Assembly (NCBI GenBank): GCA_035649895.1
Contig: DASRIS010000193.1
Span: forward strand, 1 to 16,226
Source of the DNA: DASSUC01 sp035649895
GTDB lineage: Bacteria; Actinomycetota; Actinomycetes; Mycobacteriales; Micromonosporaceae
Direction: 5' to 3'
Length of the DNA stretch: 16,226 nucleotides
Positions 1-8,161 of this stretch are shown piece by piece; the stretch's first letter is position 1, and every line of letters begins with the position of its first letter. The position numbers were made by a program, and so were the translations under genes. The notes beneath the pieces are model-generated. The model was not told the origin of the DNA, searched no databases, and saw only the letters and a program-made list of their open reading frames with translations.

Positions 1-161
1 ACTGGGAAGCCCTTGTACATCGAGTCGAACAGTGCGCGCACCTTGCCCGCTGGCCACACGAACGGCCGCTGGATGTCCGGCAGTGCTATCTTGCCGTGCT
101 CGATCGACTGCACCAGCAGCGAGACGGTGTATGTCGTGTCCTTGTAGAGCGTCTCCGCCAT
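1..161 (-). CDS. DUF262 (GmrSD N-terminal-type) protein, 5' part only
   Basis: Only the first 53 codons are inside the window; the gene continues beyond the left edge. The visible peptide starts MAETLYKDTTYTVSLLVQSI and contains LPDIQRPFVW (residues 32-41), followed by a K-V-R-x-L-F-D-S-M-Y-K-G-F-P stretch. This is the signature of DUF262, a ParB/Srx-like nucleotide-binding domain found in GmrSD modification-dependent restriction proteins and many defence genes. The ATG is supported by an AAAGGA ribosome binding site (complement of 169-174) seven bases upstream. The start lies 17 bases after the methyltransferase stop, so it is probably the third gene of the same operon. Whether it carries the HNH half (DUF1607) of GmrSD enzymes cannot be seen. 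It may be a DISARM accessory or an independent restriction factor. Confidence 0.8.
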   Translation of the reverse strand, partial: MAETLYKDTTYTVSLLVQSIEHGKIALPDIQRPFVWPAGKVRALFDSMYKGFP

Positions 162-178
162 GTGTCAGTCCTTTGTGG

Positions 179-3100
179 TCAGAAGAGCGTCGCGGTCGGG
201 GTGTCGGGCCGGCGACCCGCGCCGCGCTTGCGGGAGATCCCGCGCCGCGCCTCCTCGGCGTGGCGGGCGAAGTTGAGCTCCAGCAGGCGGTCCAGGATCT
301 CCTGGCGTACGGCCGGGCCGATGGTGTAGCGCACGCCTTGCCGGGTCTCGTGAAAGCCGTGGTCCAGCACGAGGTCGTGCCAGCCGTACGCCTCGGCGAC
401 CGCGTGGTCGATCTCCACGTGGATCGCGCGCAGGCCGGCGATGTCGGCCGCAGGCTCGCGCTCGTCGTGGACCCGGTTGTAGGTCTTGGTGAGACCTTCG
501 TCGCGGTCAAGCATCAGATCCCGCCGGTACGCGTCCAGCCGCTCCCCCAACTCCCGCATCCGTTGCGTGGGCTCCGGCCGGGCCAGCGTCTCGAACACAT
601 CCGACGGTGTGTAGCGGAGGTCCCCCTTGAGAGAGGAAGCTCGCGAGATAGCCCACCAGTAGTGCGGGGCACTCGACAGAAACGCCAAGTCAGCCGAGTC
701 ATCCGTCGCGAACACACCGAGCATATGCGAGAAGACCTGGCCGCTTCGCGAGAAAACTGGCAAGGCAACCTTGCTGACCAGCGCGATGACGAGTACGCGG
801 TCGAGGCCCTGGATTGCCCGGTGCAGGTCGAGTGCTGGCCGCGTGAAGCGCCACCAGATCTCACGTCGGCTACGATCCCGGTTGCGATCCCGCTCAGGCT
901 TGACGAGCCGGACCACCCGTTCGAAGCAGTCGGGGTACTGCTGTGCCCGCTCGATCGGCCAGTCACGGAAGTTGATGACCCAGCGCCTGGCGGAGCAGTC
1001 CGGCCGGGAGTTGAGATCCTCGCCGTTGAGGTAGGGAAACAGCACCTCGGCGTTGCGCGGGTCGCGCTCGATCAGCTCCCGCGCCTCCCCCGGCGTCATG
1101 GTGAAACCAAGGCCGAGGATGTTCGAGCCCTGGAACGCGATGCCGGCGTTGGCGGCGAGCCGATGCGGTGCCCCAGTGACCCGGCTGGCCGCGTCCAACG
1201 ACGGCGTGATCTCGTTGACCGCCGCGTCATCCAGCACGACCCGCTCACCCTCCCCAGGGCGGCCGAGCCACACCTTCGACACCTCCAGCGTGGCCTCACC
1301 CGGCCAGCGCATGCTCTTCGTCGCCCGCACGATGGCCCAACCCCGCTCGACGAGACCGTCGAGGCCGACCTCCCGGGTGTCACCCTGAGCGATCGTGTTC
1401 GTAGCGAGCAGGCCGACCCGCCCGTGCGGCGCGATCTCAGCCGCGCGAAGGAAGAAGTACGCCACCAGATCCGCACTGCCGCGCTTCCCGGAAGCAAGCC
1501 ACCGCACGAGGTGGTCCCGGTAGTCCGTGCCGGCGGCGCCGGTGATCCGCTGCCCGCCCTGGAAGGGCGGGTTACCCACCACCGCGTGAAAGCCACCGAC
1601 CTCCATGACCTCCGGAAACTCCAGCGGCCAGTGGAAGCACTCCCGCTCGGGCGCCGGCTCCGGCCGGCCGGTGCCCAGCCAGGCCCGGTTCTGCGCGGCC
1701 AGCTCCCCGGTCGCCACCGGGTCACCGGTGAGCGCCGCCTCGGCGTACCGCCGCACCCCCTCCAGCGCCGCCTCGTACTCAGCCGCCGAGCGGCCGGCGC
1801 GGAGCAGGGCCGCCGCGACCACCCCGTCGGCGACCAGCCGCAGGGCGCCCGTGCGCAGCTCCGCGGCGGTGAGCAGCTCCGCCTTGTCCTCGGCGTCACG
1901 CACGTCGCGTACCACAATGGACTCCAGCTCGCGGCGGGACCGCGACGCCTCGCCCAGCGCCGCCGCGATGGCCTCGGCCGCGTCGTCGAAGAACGAGACA
2001 TGGCCGGTGAGCCTGCGCCCTTCCGCCGGGTCGAGGTGCAGGTAGCGGAGCTGGTCGGGCGAGGTGATGCCGAGCAGCGAGTCGCCCCGCCGCAGCGCAT
2101 GGTCGAGGAACTCGAACGGCCGGCCGCGGGCCAGGGTGACCAGCCACAACGACAGCTTGGCCATCTCCACGGCCATGTCGTCGCGGTCCACGCCGTAGAG
2201 ACAGCGGTCGGCGACCAGGCGCCGGGCCGCCACCAGGCGCTCCTCCTCGGCCTCGCTGCCGCCGCCGGCCGGCAGCCCGTCCGGCACGCCGTCCCGATCC
2301 CACGCCTCGGCCACGCGGTTGGCCAGGTAGCGGCAGGCCGACACCAGGAACGCGCCGGACCCCATCGCGATGTCCACCACCCGCAGCGCCAGCAGCTCGT
2401 CGGCCGGCCTGACGCGCCAGCCGTCGTCCACGCCGTCGGCCGGGCCGGGCGAGAAGCAGAGCGGGTCCAGGGTGTGGGTGACGATCTCCTCGGCGAGGTG
2501 CTTGGGCGTGTAGTGCGCGCCGGCCGCACGGCGGTCACCCACCTGGGTGACGTAGACCGCGCCAGCCGCGTAGACGAGCGGGCCTCCGCGCAGGTCGGGC
2601 CGCAGCACCCCCCAGTACGGACGTACCCGCGCGACCAGCGCATCGTCCCCGCCGCACGCCGCGCGCAGCCCGGCCAGCGAGGGCCCGTCGGGCTGCTCGG
2701 CTAGCCATCGCCGCACCTGGCCAGCGGTCACCTTGCGCCGGCTGCCCAGCGACATCCGCTCCACCAGCAGGTCGACCAGCCCGTCGCCGGTGTGGGCCTC
2801 CAGTGTGGACAGCGGCAGCTCCGGCTGGGCCGGGCCGATTAGCGGCAGCACGGTCCCGGTGGCCCGCACGGCGGAGTGGTCGAGCAGCCCCTCGTAGACG
2901 TACCCGATCTGCTCCACGTCGAGCGAGCGGTAGGACAGCGCCTGCGCCTCGATGCTGGCCCGCCCGCGGCGGTGCAGCACCAGCAGCTGGGTGAGCACCC
3001 GCAGCATGGTGCGGTCGTCCACCCGGACGGCCTCGAACCACGGGAAGCGGCCGGCGTGGAACAGCGCCCCGCCGTAGGCCGGCAGGCGCAGCGCGTCGTG

Positions 3101-4183
3101 GCGTACCCCGGAATGCACCGCGCGGGACGTGGCGAGCAGCCGCCCCCACGCTGTCGTGCGGCGGTCGAGGATGTCCTCGGTGAGCCGGTCGGCGTCGGCC
3201 CGCAGGCTCTGGAAGAGCGAGTGCATGGCGTACGACTCGGCGTAGAGCCGGTCGTTGACCGGCAGCAGGCCGCGGTCCTCGGCGTAGAGCAGGAAGACCA
3301 TGCGCATGGTGGCGGTGACCGCGCCCCGGTAGACCTCGCGCGGCGCCACGCCGGCCAGCGGTGCGCCCCCTGCCTCGCGGTCGGCCCGGGAGAACGCGTC
3401 GACCAGGTGCTCGACCGCGGCCCGCACCTGCGCGCCGAGCTGCCCGGTGACCGCCTCCTCCCGGGTGCCGCTCTCGCGCAGCAGTGCGGGGACGTGCTCG
3501 CCGTCCGGCCGGGTGAGCCACCGGTGGCCGCCGAGCAGGTCGGCGAAGGCGGCCAGGGTGCCCGGCTCGTCCACCCAGATCTCGGCGTCGAAGGTCGCCA
3601 CCCCGATGGGCAGGTCCTTTGTCGCGTGCACCAGGGCCCAGCGCCAGCCGTTGGTGACCAGCCCGACGCTCACCCCGGTGGCGCGGCACAGCTCGACCAT
3701 GTGGTCCACCGGGCTGGCGGCCCACGCCCGGCCGGGCACCACCCGGTCTAGGTTGGTGGCGGCCGGCCAGGACGCCAGCAGCAGCCGCGCCGCGCCGCCG
3801 GTCTGGAGCACGAGGTCCGGGCGCAGCTCGTCCCCTGTGGACGGCGGCCGGTGGGTGAGCGCCTCCGGCACGGCCGGGCCGCGCAGCACCCCGTCCCGGC
3901 CGGGGGCCGCGTCGAGCGGCCACTCCAGCACCTCGCGGAGGACGAGCTCGACGAACAGCTCAGCCTTTGCCGGCTCGCTGCGCAGCTCCTCCACGGCCAG
4001 GGCCAGCCGGTCGCGCACCTGCCCGGGCACCGGGGCGCAGCCCTGTGGCAGCGCGGTGTCGAGCACCTCGATGTCGAGGAACGGCTCGACGGTCTCGACC
4101 AGGGCCAGCCACTCGGCGTGTGGGCTGATCTTCGACAGGCGCGGCGCGGGCCGGCGCCCCGGTGACCGGGGCCGGCCGGTCAT
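179..4183 (-). CDS. drmMI: Eco57I-type N6-adenine DNA methyltransferase, DISARM class 1 DrmMI-like
   Basis: A 1334-residue protein. The methyltransferase core shows a motif X-like GAHYTPKHLAEEIV (555-568), the SAM-binding loop VVDIAMGSGAFLV (602-614), GVDRDDMAVEMAKLSLWL (664-681) and the catalytic NPPF (871-874) typical of gamma-class adenine methylases. The C-terminal third (about 1000-1260) resembles the target-recognition regions of type IIG/PglX enzymes. Residues about 120-210 look like a restriction-enzyme N-terminal fold (RPDLVL, then VGLVTNGWRWALVHA), but the expected E-x-K is absent. In class 1 DISARM the methylase marks host DNA and sits next to drmD, as here. Its ATG overlaps the helicase stop as ATGA, indicating translational coupling. 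A solitary type IIG-like or BREX-like methylase is the alternative, but the helicase partner argues for DISARM. Confidence 0.85.
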   Translation of the reverse strand: MTGRPRSPGRRPAPRLSKISPHAEWLALVETVEPFLDIEVLDTALPQGCAPVPGQVRDRLALAVEELRSEPAKAELFVELVLREVLEWPLDAAPGRDGVLRGPAVPEALTHRPPSTGDELRPDLVLQTGGAARLLLASWPAATNLDRVVPGRAWAASPVDHMVELCRATGVSVGLVTNGWRWALVHATKDLPIGVATFDAEIWVDEPGTLAAFADLLGGHRWLTRPDGEHVPALLRESGTREEAVTGQLGAQVRAAVEHLVDAFSRADREAGGAPLAGVAPREVYRGAVTATMRMVFLLYAEDRGLLPVNDRLYAESYAMHSLFQSLRADADRLTEDILDRRTTAWGRLLATSRAVHSGVRHDALRLPAYGGALFHAGRFPWFEAVRVDDRTMLRVLTQLLVLHRRGRASIEAQALSYRSLDVEQIGYVYEGLLDHSAVRATGTVLPLIGPAQPELPLSTLEAHTGDGLVDLLVERMSLGSRRKVTAGQVRRWLAEQPDGPSLAGLRAACGGDDALVARVRPYWGVLRPDLRGGPLVYAAGAVYVTQVGDRRAAGAHYTPKHLAEEIVTHTLDPLCFSPGPADGVDDGWRVRPADELLALRVVDIAMGSGAFLVSACRYLANRVAEAWDRDGVPDGLPAGGGSEAEEERLVAARRLVADRCLYGVDRDDMAVEMAKLSLWLVTLARGRPFEFLDHALRRGDSLLGITSPDQLRYLHLDPAEGRRLTGHVSFFDDAAEAIAAALGEASRSRRELESIVVRDVRDAEDKAELLTAAELRTGALRLVADGVVAAALLRAGRSAAEYEAALEGVRRYAEAALTGDPVATGELAAQNRAWLGTGRPEPAPERECFHWPLEFPEVMEVGGFHAVVGNPPFQGGQRITGAAGTDYRDHLVRWLASGKRGSADLVAYFFLRAAEIAPHGRVGLLATNTIAQGDTREVGLDGLVERGWAIVRATKSMRWPGEATLEVSKVWLGRPGEGERVVLDDAAVNEITPSLDAASRVTGAPHRLAANAGIAFQGSNILGLGFTMTPGEARELIERDPRNAEVLFPYLNGEDLNSRPDCSARRWVINFRDWPIERAQQYPDCFERVVRLVKPERDRNRDRSRREIWWRFTRPALDLHRAIQGLDRVLVIALVSKVALPVFSRSGQVFSHMLGVFATDDSADLAFLSSAPHYWWAISRASSLKGDLRYTPSDVFETLARPEPTQRMRELGERLDAYRRDLMLDRDEGLTKTYNRVHDEREPAADIAGLRAIHVEIDHAVAEAYGWHDLVLDHGFHETRQGVRYTIGPAVRQEILDRLLELNFARHAEEARRGISRKRGAGRRPDTPTATLF

Positions 4184-7100
4184 CGGGCCGCCCTCGCCGG
4201 GATCAGGAACTCCACCGCCACCGGGAAGAACCGGGCCACCGGGTCGGCGTACCGGCGGGTGACCGCGACGCGGGCGGCCTCGATGTCGGCCGGGATGCGC
4301 TCCAGCCGGCGCTGCAACGCGTCCACGTCCCGGTCCAGCTGCTGGCGCTCCTCCTGGGAGAGCTCGAAGAGGCTGAGCTGCTCATGCGGGTCGGCGTCGA
4401 GCGCGGAGCGGATCGCCGCCGCCAGCTCGGTCAGGGTCTGCCCGGCGGCGTCCGCCTCGCGGGCGGCGTTGTCCCGCAGCATCCGGCGGACGCCGGCCTG
4501 GCGGTCGTCGCGCCGGCGCTCCAGGGCTCGCACCAGCCCCTCACTGACCTTCGGCAGGAAGGCTGCCAGCCGTTCCGCCATCTCCGCGGGGACTGCCCGG
4601 GTGCTGCCCCGGGCGGCGGCGACCGCCACGTCCGTCTCGCGGACCGTGCCGAACGAGGCGAAGCGGCCCTCGCGCAGCCAACCGCCCGCGGTGATCACCT
4701 GCTCGTGCAGGCGCCACCCGGCCGCGCCGGTGACCACCAGCCGGCCGTGTGCCAGCACGGCCGGCTCGGCGAGCGCGCTGTCGGGCACCACCCGGGCGGT
4801 GACCCGGGACAGCTTCGCCTGCCGCCCGCCAGACCACACCTCGGCGCGCAGCAGCCGCAGGCACTGCTGCACGAGTGGGTGCCCGAGGTGCAGGTGCACC
4901 ACGTCCTGGCGGCCGCGCCGCCGGTCGAGCGGGCGGGCCGCGTCGGCGTCGAACGTCGCCGGTCGCGGTTTGCCGGTGCGGGGATGGGCCAGCCCGGCGA
5001 CCGCCCGGCCCCACTCGTCGCCGAGCGGCGGCACGGTGAACAGCTCCCCGGTGAACCCGTCCAGCCGGGTCGGGGCCAGCGGCTGCTGGCGCCCGAGCCG
5101 CAGGCCGACCTCGACCACCCGCTGCACGGCCTGCGGGGTCAGGCCAAGGCCGGTACGGCTCTCGTGCAGCTTCGCGACCAGCGCGTCCAGCTCGGTGGCG
5201 AGCTGCCGCTGGATCTTCAGGACGGCCCGCTGCGCGGCGCCGGCCTCGGCGGCGGAGGTGTCGAGCCGCTCGGTACGCCGGCCGAGCATCGCCTCGGTCA
5301 CCTGCTCGGCGATCACCGGCCCGACGCTGCCAAGGTCGGTGCGGATCTGCTCCACCTTGCGGACCGCCTGGGCGAGGAACTGGAGATCACCCTCCAGCGA
5401 GCCCGGCGCGGCGCCGTCCACCTCGGCACCGGCGACTTCGGTGTCGGCGAACCCGGCCCCGACGAAGTGGTAGACCAGCACCTCGTGGGCGCGCTGGCCG
5501 TGCCGGTCGACCCGCCCGTTGCGCTGCTCCAGCCGGTTGGGGTTCCACGGGATCTCCCAGTGCAGCAGCCGGTGGCACTGCTCCTGCAGGTCGATGCCTT
5601 CGCTGGCGGCGTCGGTGGCGAGCAGGATCCGGGTCGGCGACTCGGCCGGCGAGGCGAGGAACATCTTCTTGGTCTGGTCGCGCTCCTCGGCGTCCAGGCC
5701 GCCGTGCAGGACCGCGATCCGCCCGCCGGCGTCATAGCCCCGGGCGGCGAGCTGCTCGTGCAGCCAGCGCAGGGTGTCGCGGTACTCGGTGAAGACGATG
5801 ACCCGCTCGTCGGCCTGGCCGCCTTCCGGGCCGGCACCGCCGGCGGCCGGCCCCATGATCTCCTCCAGCCAGCGCAGGAAGACCTCGAACTTGCTGTCCG
5901 CCTGGTGCCGGGCCCGCTCCGCCCAGGCGGCCATGCGGTCGACGAGGCCCCGCTCGGCCGCGGTCATCGCCGGTGCGGAGCCCCCGGCCGCGGCCAGGGC
6001 GCGCCGGGACAGGCTCTCGTAGGAGCTGTCGTCGTCCTGGTCGGTGTCGAGCGCGTCGTCAACCGCGTCGAAGGCGTCGCGCAGGACCCGGGGGCTGGTC
6101 CGCGGTGCGGCGGCCGGTGCCCGCCCGCGCTGCGACTCGACATGCACGGCGAGGGTACGGGCGAACGCGGCCGGCGACGAGAACAGCCGCTTCTTCAGCA
6201 GCACCAGCGAGAACTCCACCGCCAGGCGGGCCGCGTCACCCTCGGCCGCGGCCCGGGCGACCCGCGACTGCGCGTACTCCTGCAGGTCCTGGTGGACCCG
6301 GCGCTCGGCGGCGGCGTACTCGACCGGCAGCGCCACGACCCTGCGGGGTGGGAAGAGCGGCCGGCCGTCGAAGTCGCTGCGCAGCTCGGTCTTCAGCCGC
6401 CGGACCATGACCTGCCTGAGCTGTCGCGGGTCGGGCGGCACCCCGCGGGCGAACCGCTGGTCGTCGAGCAGCTCCAGCAGCGCGGTGAACGACTCCTGGT
6501 AGCCGTTGTGCGGGGTGGCGGACAGGAACAGCCGGTGCTCGCAGTGCGGCGCCAGCTCCCGGACCGCCTTGGTGCGTAACGAGTCGGTGGCGTACCGGCC
6601 GCGGCCGGTCGGCGCGCACGAGTGCACCTCGTCGACGACCAGCAGGTCGAACGCCCGCGGCAAGGTGAGCTCGGGGGGCAGCACGTCGCGCAGCATCCGC
6701 ATTGGACGGTCCCGCTTCAGCCAGTCGATGCTCATGACCAGGCGCGGGAAGTGGGTGAACGGGTTCACCCGCACGCCGCGTTCCCGGCGCAGGGTGCGGA
6801 CCAGCTCGGTGTCGAGGATGCGGAACTCCAGGCCGAACTTGTCCTGCATCTGCTCGCGCCACTGGATGCACAGGCTGGCCGGGCAGACCACCAGCACGGT
6901 GCGGGCCCGGTAGCGCAGGATCAGCTCCTGGATGACCAGCCCCGCCTCGATCGTCTTGCCCAGGCCCACGTCGTCGGCGATGAGCAGGTTGGCCCGCGGC
7001 ATGGCCAGGGCGCGTACCAGCGGGTCAAGCTGGTACGTCTCGATGTCGATGCCGCTGCGGAACGGCGCCTGGAGCAGGCTCCGGTCGGCGCTGGTCAGCG

Positions 7101-7452
7101 CGCCCCAGCGCACCGCGTCGAGGAAGGCGTCCAGCGTCTGCGGGTCGTCCAGGCCGCGCCCGCCGTCGAGGCTGGGCAGGGCCGCCGTCTCGTGCACCCG
7201 GGCACCCGCCTCGACCTCCCACACCACCCGCAGCGTGTCGTCGTAGCTGTCGTCCTCGACCGAGGTGAGCGTCAGCAGGTGCTCGGGTGGCTGCGGTCCG
7301 GCCGTGGCCCGGTCGGCCGTGATCGTGCTGGGGACCGCGTCGACGACCACCCACCGCCGCCCCCGGACCGTGACGAGCTGCCCGGGTACGGGAGCACCGG
7401 CGGGCTCTGGCCCAGGGCGCGGAAGATCCTCGACCAGCGTCATCACGGCCAT
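4180..7452 (-). CDS. drmD: SNF2-family helicase, DISARM class 1 DrmD-like
   Basis: A 1090-residue superfamily 2 ATPase. Visible motifs are Walker A DDVGLGKTIEAGL (160-172), Walker B DEVH (274-277), motif III SATPHNG (311-317), and in the second RecA lobe VIVFTEYRDTLRWL (551-564), LLATDAASEGIDLQ (610-623) and the arginine-finger motif LEQRNGRVDRHGQ (641-653). An N-terminal region of about 120 residues precedes the helicase core and a long charged alpha-helical C-terminus follows. Length, motif spelling and the downstream coupled adenine methylase match DrmD of class 1 DISARM, a phage-defence system that blocks incoming DNA. The start at 7452 is preferred over the Met at 7443 because a TAGGGT -10-like box lies six bases upstream, and both are kept in the relic copy at 12581-12785. 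A generic RapA/SNF2-like helicase is the fallback name. Confidence 0.85.
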   Translation of the reverse strand: MAVMTLVEDLPRPGPEPAGAPVPGQLVTVRGRRWVVVDAVPSTITADRATAGPQPPEHLLTLTSVEDDSYDDTLRVVWEVEAGARVHETAALPSLDGGRGLDDPQTLDAFLDAVRWGALTSADRSLLQAPFRSGIDIETYQLDPLVRALAMPRANLLIADDVGLGKTIEAGLVIQELILRYRARTVLVVCPASLCIQWREQMQDKFGLEFRILDTELVRTLRRERGVRVNPFTHFPRLVMSIDWLKRDRPMRMLRDVLPPELTLPRAFDLLVVDEVHSCAPTGRGRYATDSLRTKAVRELAPHCEHRLFLSATPHNGYQESFTALLELLDDQRFARGVPPDPRQLRQVMVRRLKTELRSDFDGRPLFPPRRVVALPVEYAAAERRVHQDLQEYAQSRVARAAAEGDAARLAVEFSLVLLKKRLFSSPAAFARTLAVHVESQRGRAPAAAPRTSPRVLRDAFDAVDDALDTDQDDDSSYESLSRRALAAAGGSAPAMTAAERGLVDRMAAWAERARHQADSKFEVFLRWLEEIMGPAAGGAGPEGGQADERVIVFTEYRDTLRWLHEQLAARGYDAGGRIAVLHGGLDAEERDQTKKMFLASPAESPTRILLATDAASEGIDLQEQCHRLLHWEIPWNPNRLEQRNGRVDRHGQRAHEVLVYHFVGAGFADTEVAGAEVDGAAPGSLEGDLQFLAQAVRKVEQIRTDLGSVGPVIAEQVTEAMLGRRTERLDTSAAEAGAAQRAVLKIQRQLATELDALVAKLHESRTGLGLTPQAVQRVVEVGLRLGRQQPLAPTRLDGFTGELFTVPPLGDEWGRAVAGLAHPRTGKPRPATFDADAARPLDRRRGRQDVVHLHLGHPLVQQCLRLLRAEVWSGGRQAKLSRVTARVVPDSALAEPAVLAHGRLVVTGAAGWRLHEQVITAGGWLREGRFASFGTVRETDVAVAAARGSTRAVPAEMAERLAAFLPKVSEGLVRALERRRDDRQAGVRRMLRDNAAREADAAGQTLTELAAAIRSALDADPHEQLSLFELSQEERQQLDRDVDALQRRLERIPADIEAARVAVTRRYADPVARFFPVAVEFLIPARAAR

Positions 7453-7520
7453 GGCCCGACCCTACCGAGAAGGCTGGAAAGCGTTCTGCCGCGCGGCGGT
7501 CCGGCCGGCCTATCTCGTCT
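7315..7520. repeat. Direct repeat copy A: drmD 5' end plus promoter region
   Basis: This stretch, made of codons 1-46 of drmD and 68 bases upstream of it, recurs in the same orientation at 12581-12785. I hand-aligned the two with about 37 mismatches and one single-base gap, roughly 82% identity. Copy A is the functional one, because it belongs to the intact helicase gene. Confidence 0.85.
7459..7495 (-). promoter_or_regulatory. Putative leaderless promoter of the drmD operon
   Basis: On the minus strand TAGGGT (7464-7459) ends six bases before the drmD ATG, the spacing of a leaderless actinobacterial promoter; no good ribosome binding site is visible. The same TAGGGT at the same distance is kept in the decayed copy (12724-12729). 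A 16-base block on the plus strand, GAAAGCGTTCTGCCGC, directly upstream is also identical in both copies and includes an imperfect palindrome (GAA-AGCG-TTC), a possible operator. No convincing -35 hexamer is seen. Confidence 0.4.
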
Positions 7521-7524
7521 CACG

Positions 7525-7539
7525 CACCCTAAATGGGTG
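7525..7539. promoter_or_regulatory. Inverted repeat CACCC-TAAAT-GGGTG between drmD and padR copy 1
   Basis: A perfect 5-base inverted repeat flanks an AT-rich 5-base centre in otherwise GC-rich DNA. It lies in the 364-base divergent intergenic region, about 70 bases upstream of drmD and 280 bases upstream of the PadR gene. It could be an operator for a local regulator. The rest of 7540-7762 holds no recognisable gene or site. Confidence 0.3.
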
Positions 7540-7762
7540 ACGAGGCTGGCTGTTCGTGTGGTGCCGGCTCCCCGTTGGCTCCTAATGGTCAGGCCCCTGG
7601 ATCGATCGGGCTCCTGCCCGACCACATCGTGCCCGCACCCGTCGTGACCGGCTCGGCGCCAGGCTCGGCATCGCCTACCGAAGGCCGCCGCTGGCGACCG
7701 ACAACCGACGGTGCAAGGACATCGCTAGGGCAAGCCGGCGGCGAACGGACATGATGCGCGAC

Positions 7763-7816
7763 TGTGTCTGTTGCCAGACTGTTGGCCGGTCGGCCACCTA
7801 TGTAAAATCCTTAGCT
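7763..7816 (+). promoter_or_regulatory. Conserved promoter block of PadR copy 1 (probably leaderless)
   Basis: These 54 bases match 10823-10876 without gaps and with seven mismatches by hand count. They contain a -10-like TAAAAT (7803-7808) that ends eight bases before the ATG, and a weak TTGGCC (7782-7787) 15 bases further upstream. No ribosome binding site is visible, so translation may start on a leaderless transcript. Conservation up to TGTGTCTG marks the outer edge of the duplicated unit. Confidence 0.45.
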
Positions 7817-8161
7817 ATGCAGCCCCATCCGATACGGATCACCGTGGCTGTGGCCACTGTGCTGCGGATGTTCCTCGACGATGTCGCCCAGCCGCGTTAC
7901 GGCTACGAGCTTATGCAGGTCACTGGGTTTCCCAGCGGGAAGCTGTACCCGATCCTGGCTCGCCTGGAGGCCGCCGGCTGGCTGCATCGAGAGCGGGAGA
8001 TCATCGACGCGTCGCTCGTGGGTCGTCCGCCACGGTACTGGTACAAGCTCACCGAGCACAGCATCGCCCCAGCGCGTCACGAGCTGGCCGCGTTGCGCCA
8101 GCAGATGACTCCGGCCACTGGTACGGCCGGACGGACGCACCCGGAGGTTGGACTGGCATGA
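7817..8161 (+). CDS. PadR-like winged-helix regulator, copy 1
   Basis: A 114-residue protein containing a PadR-type winged helix. After an N-terminal helix come DVAQPRYGYELMQVTGFPSG and KLYPILARLEAAGWL, then RPPRYWYKLTE, the typical recognition-helix and wing segments of PadR. Members are dimeric cytoplasmic repressors. The C-terminal dimerisation part is short. The ATG at 7817 is chosen over an in-frame ATG at 7751 because identity with copy 2 (10877) begins in the promoter just before it and copy 2 cannot start earlier. The stop overlaps the start of the next gene as ATGA, so the two are translationally coupled. It lies divergent to drmD and might control it, which is inference only. Confidence 0.85.
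   Translation: MQPHPIRITVAVATVLRMFLDDVAQPRYGYELMQVTGFPSGKLYPILARLEAAGWLHREREIIDASLVGRPPRYWYKLTEHSIAPARHELAALRQQMTPATGTAGRTHPEVGLA

Noticed and set aside
32..2704. Long 890-codon plus-strand open frame opposite the methylase
   Set aside because: It is the antisense shadow of the methyltransferase gene in GC-rich DNA; the product is Arg/Pro/His-rich with no domains.
4162..6579. 805-codon plus-strand open frame opposite the helicase
   Set aside because: Antisense shadow of the helicase, whose minus-strand motifs are unambiguous.
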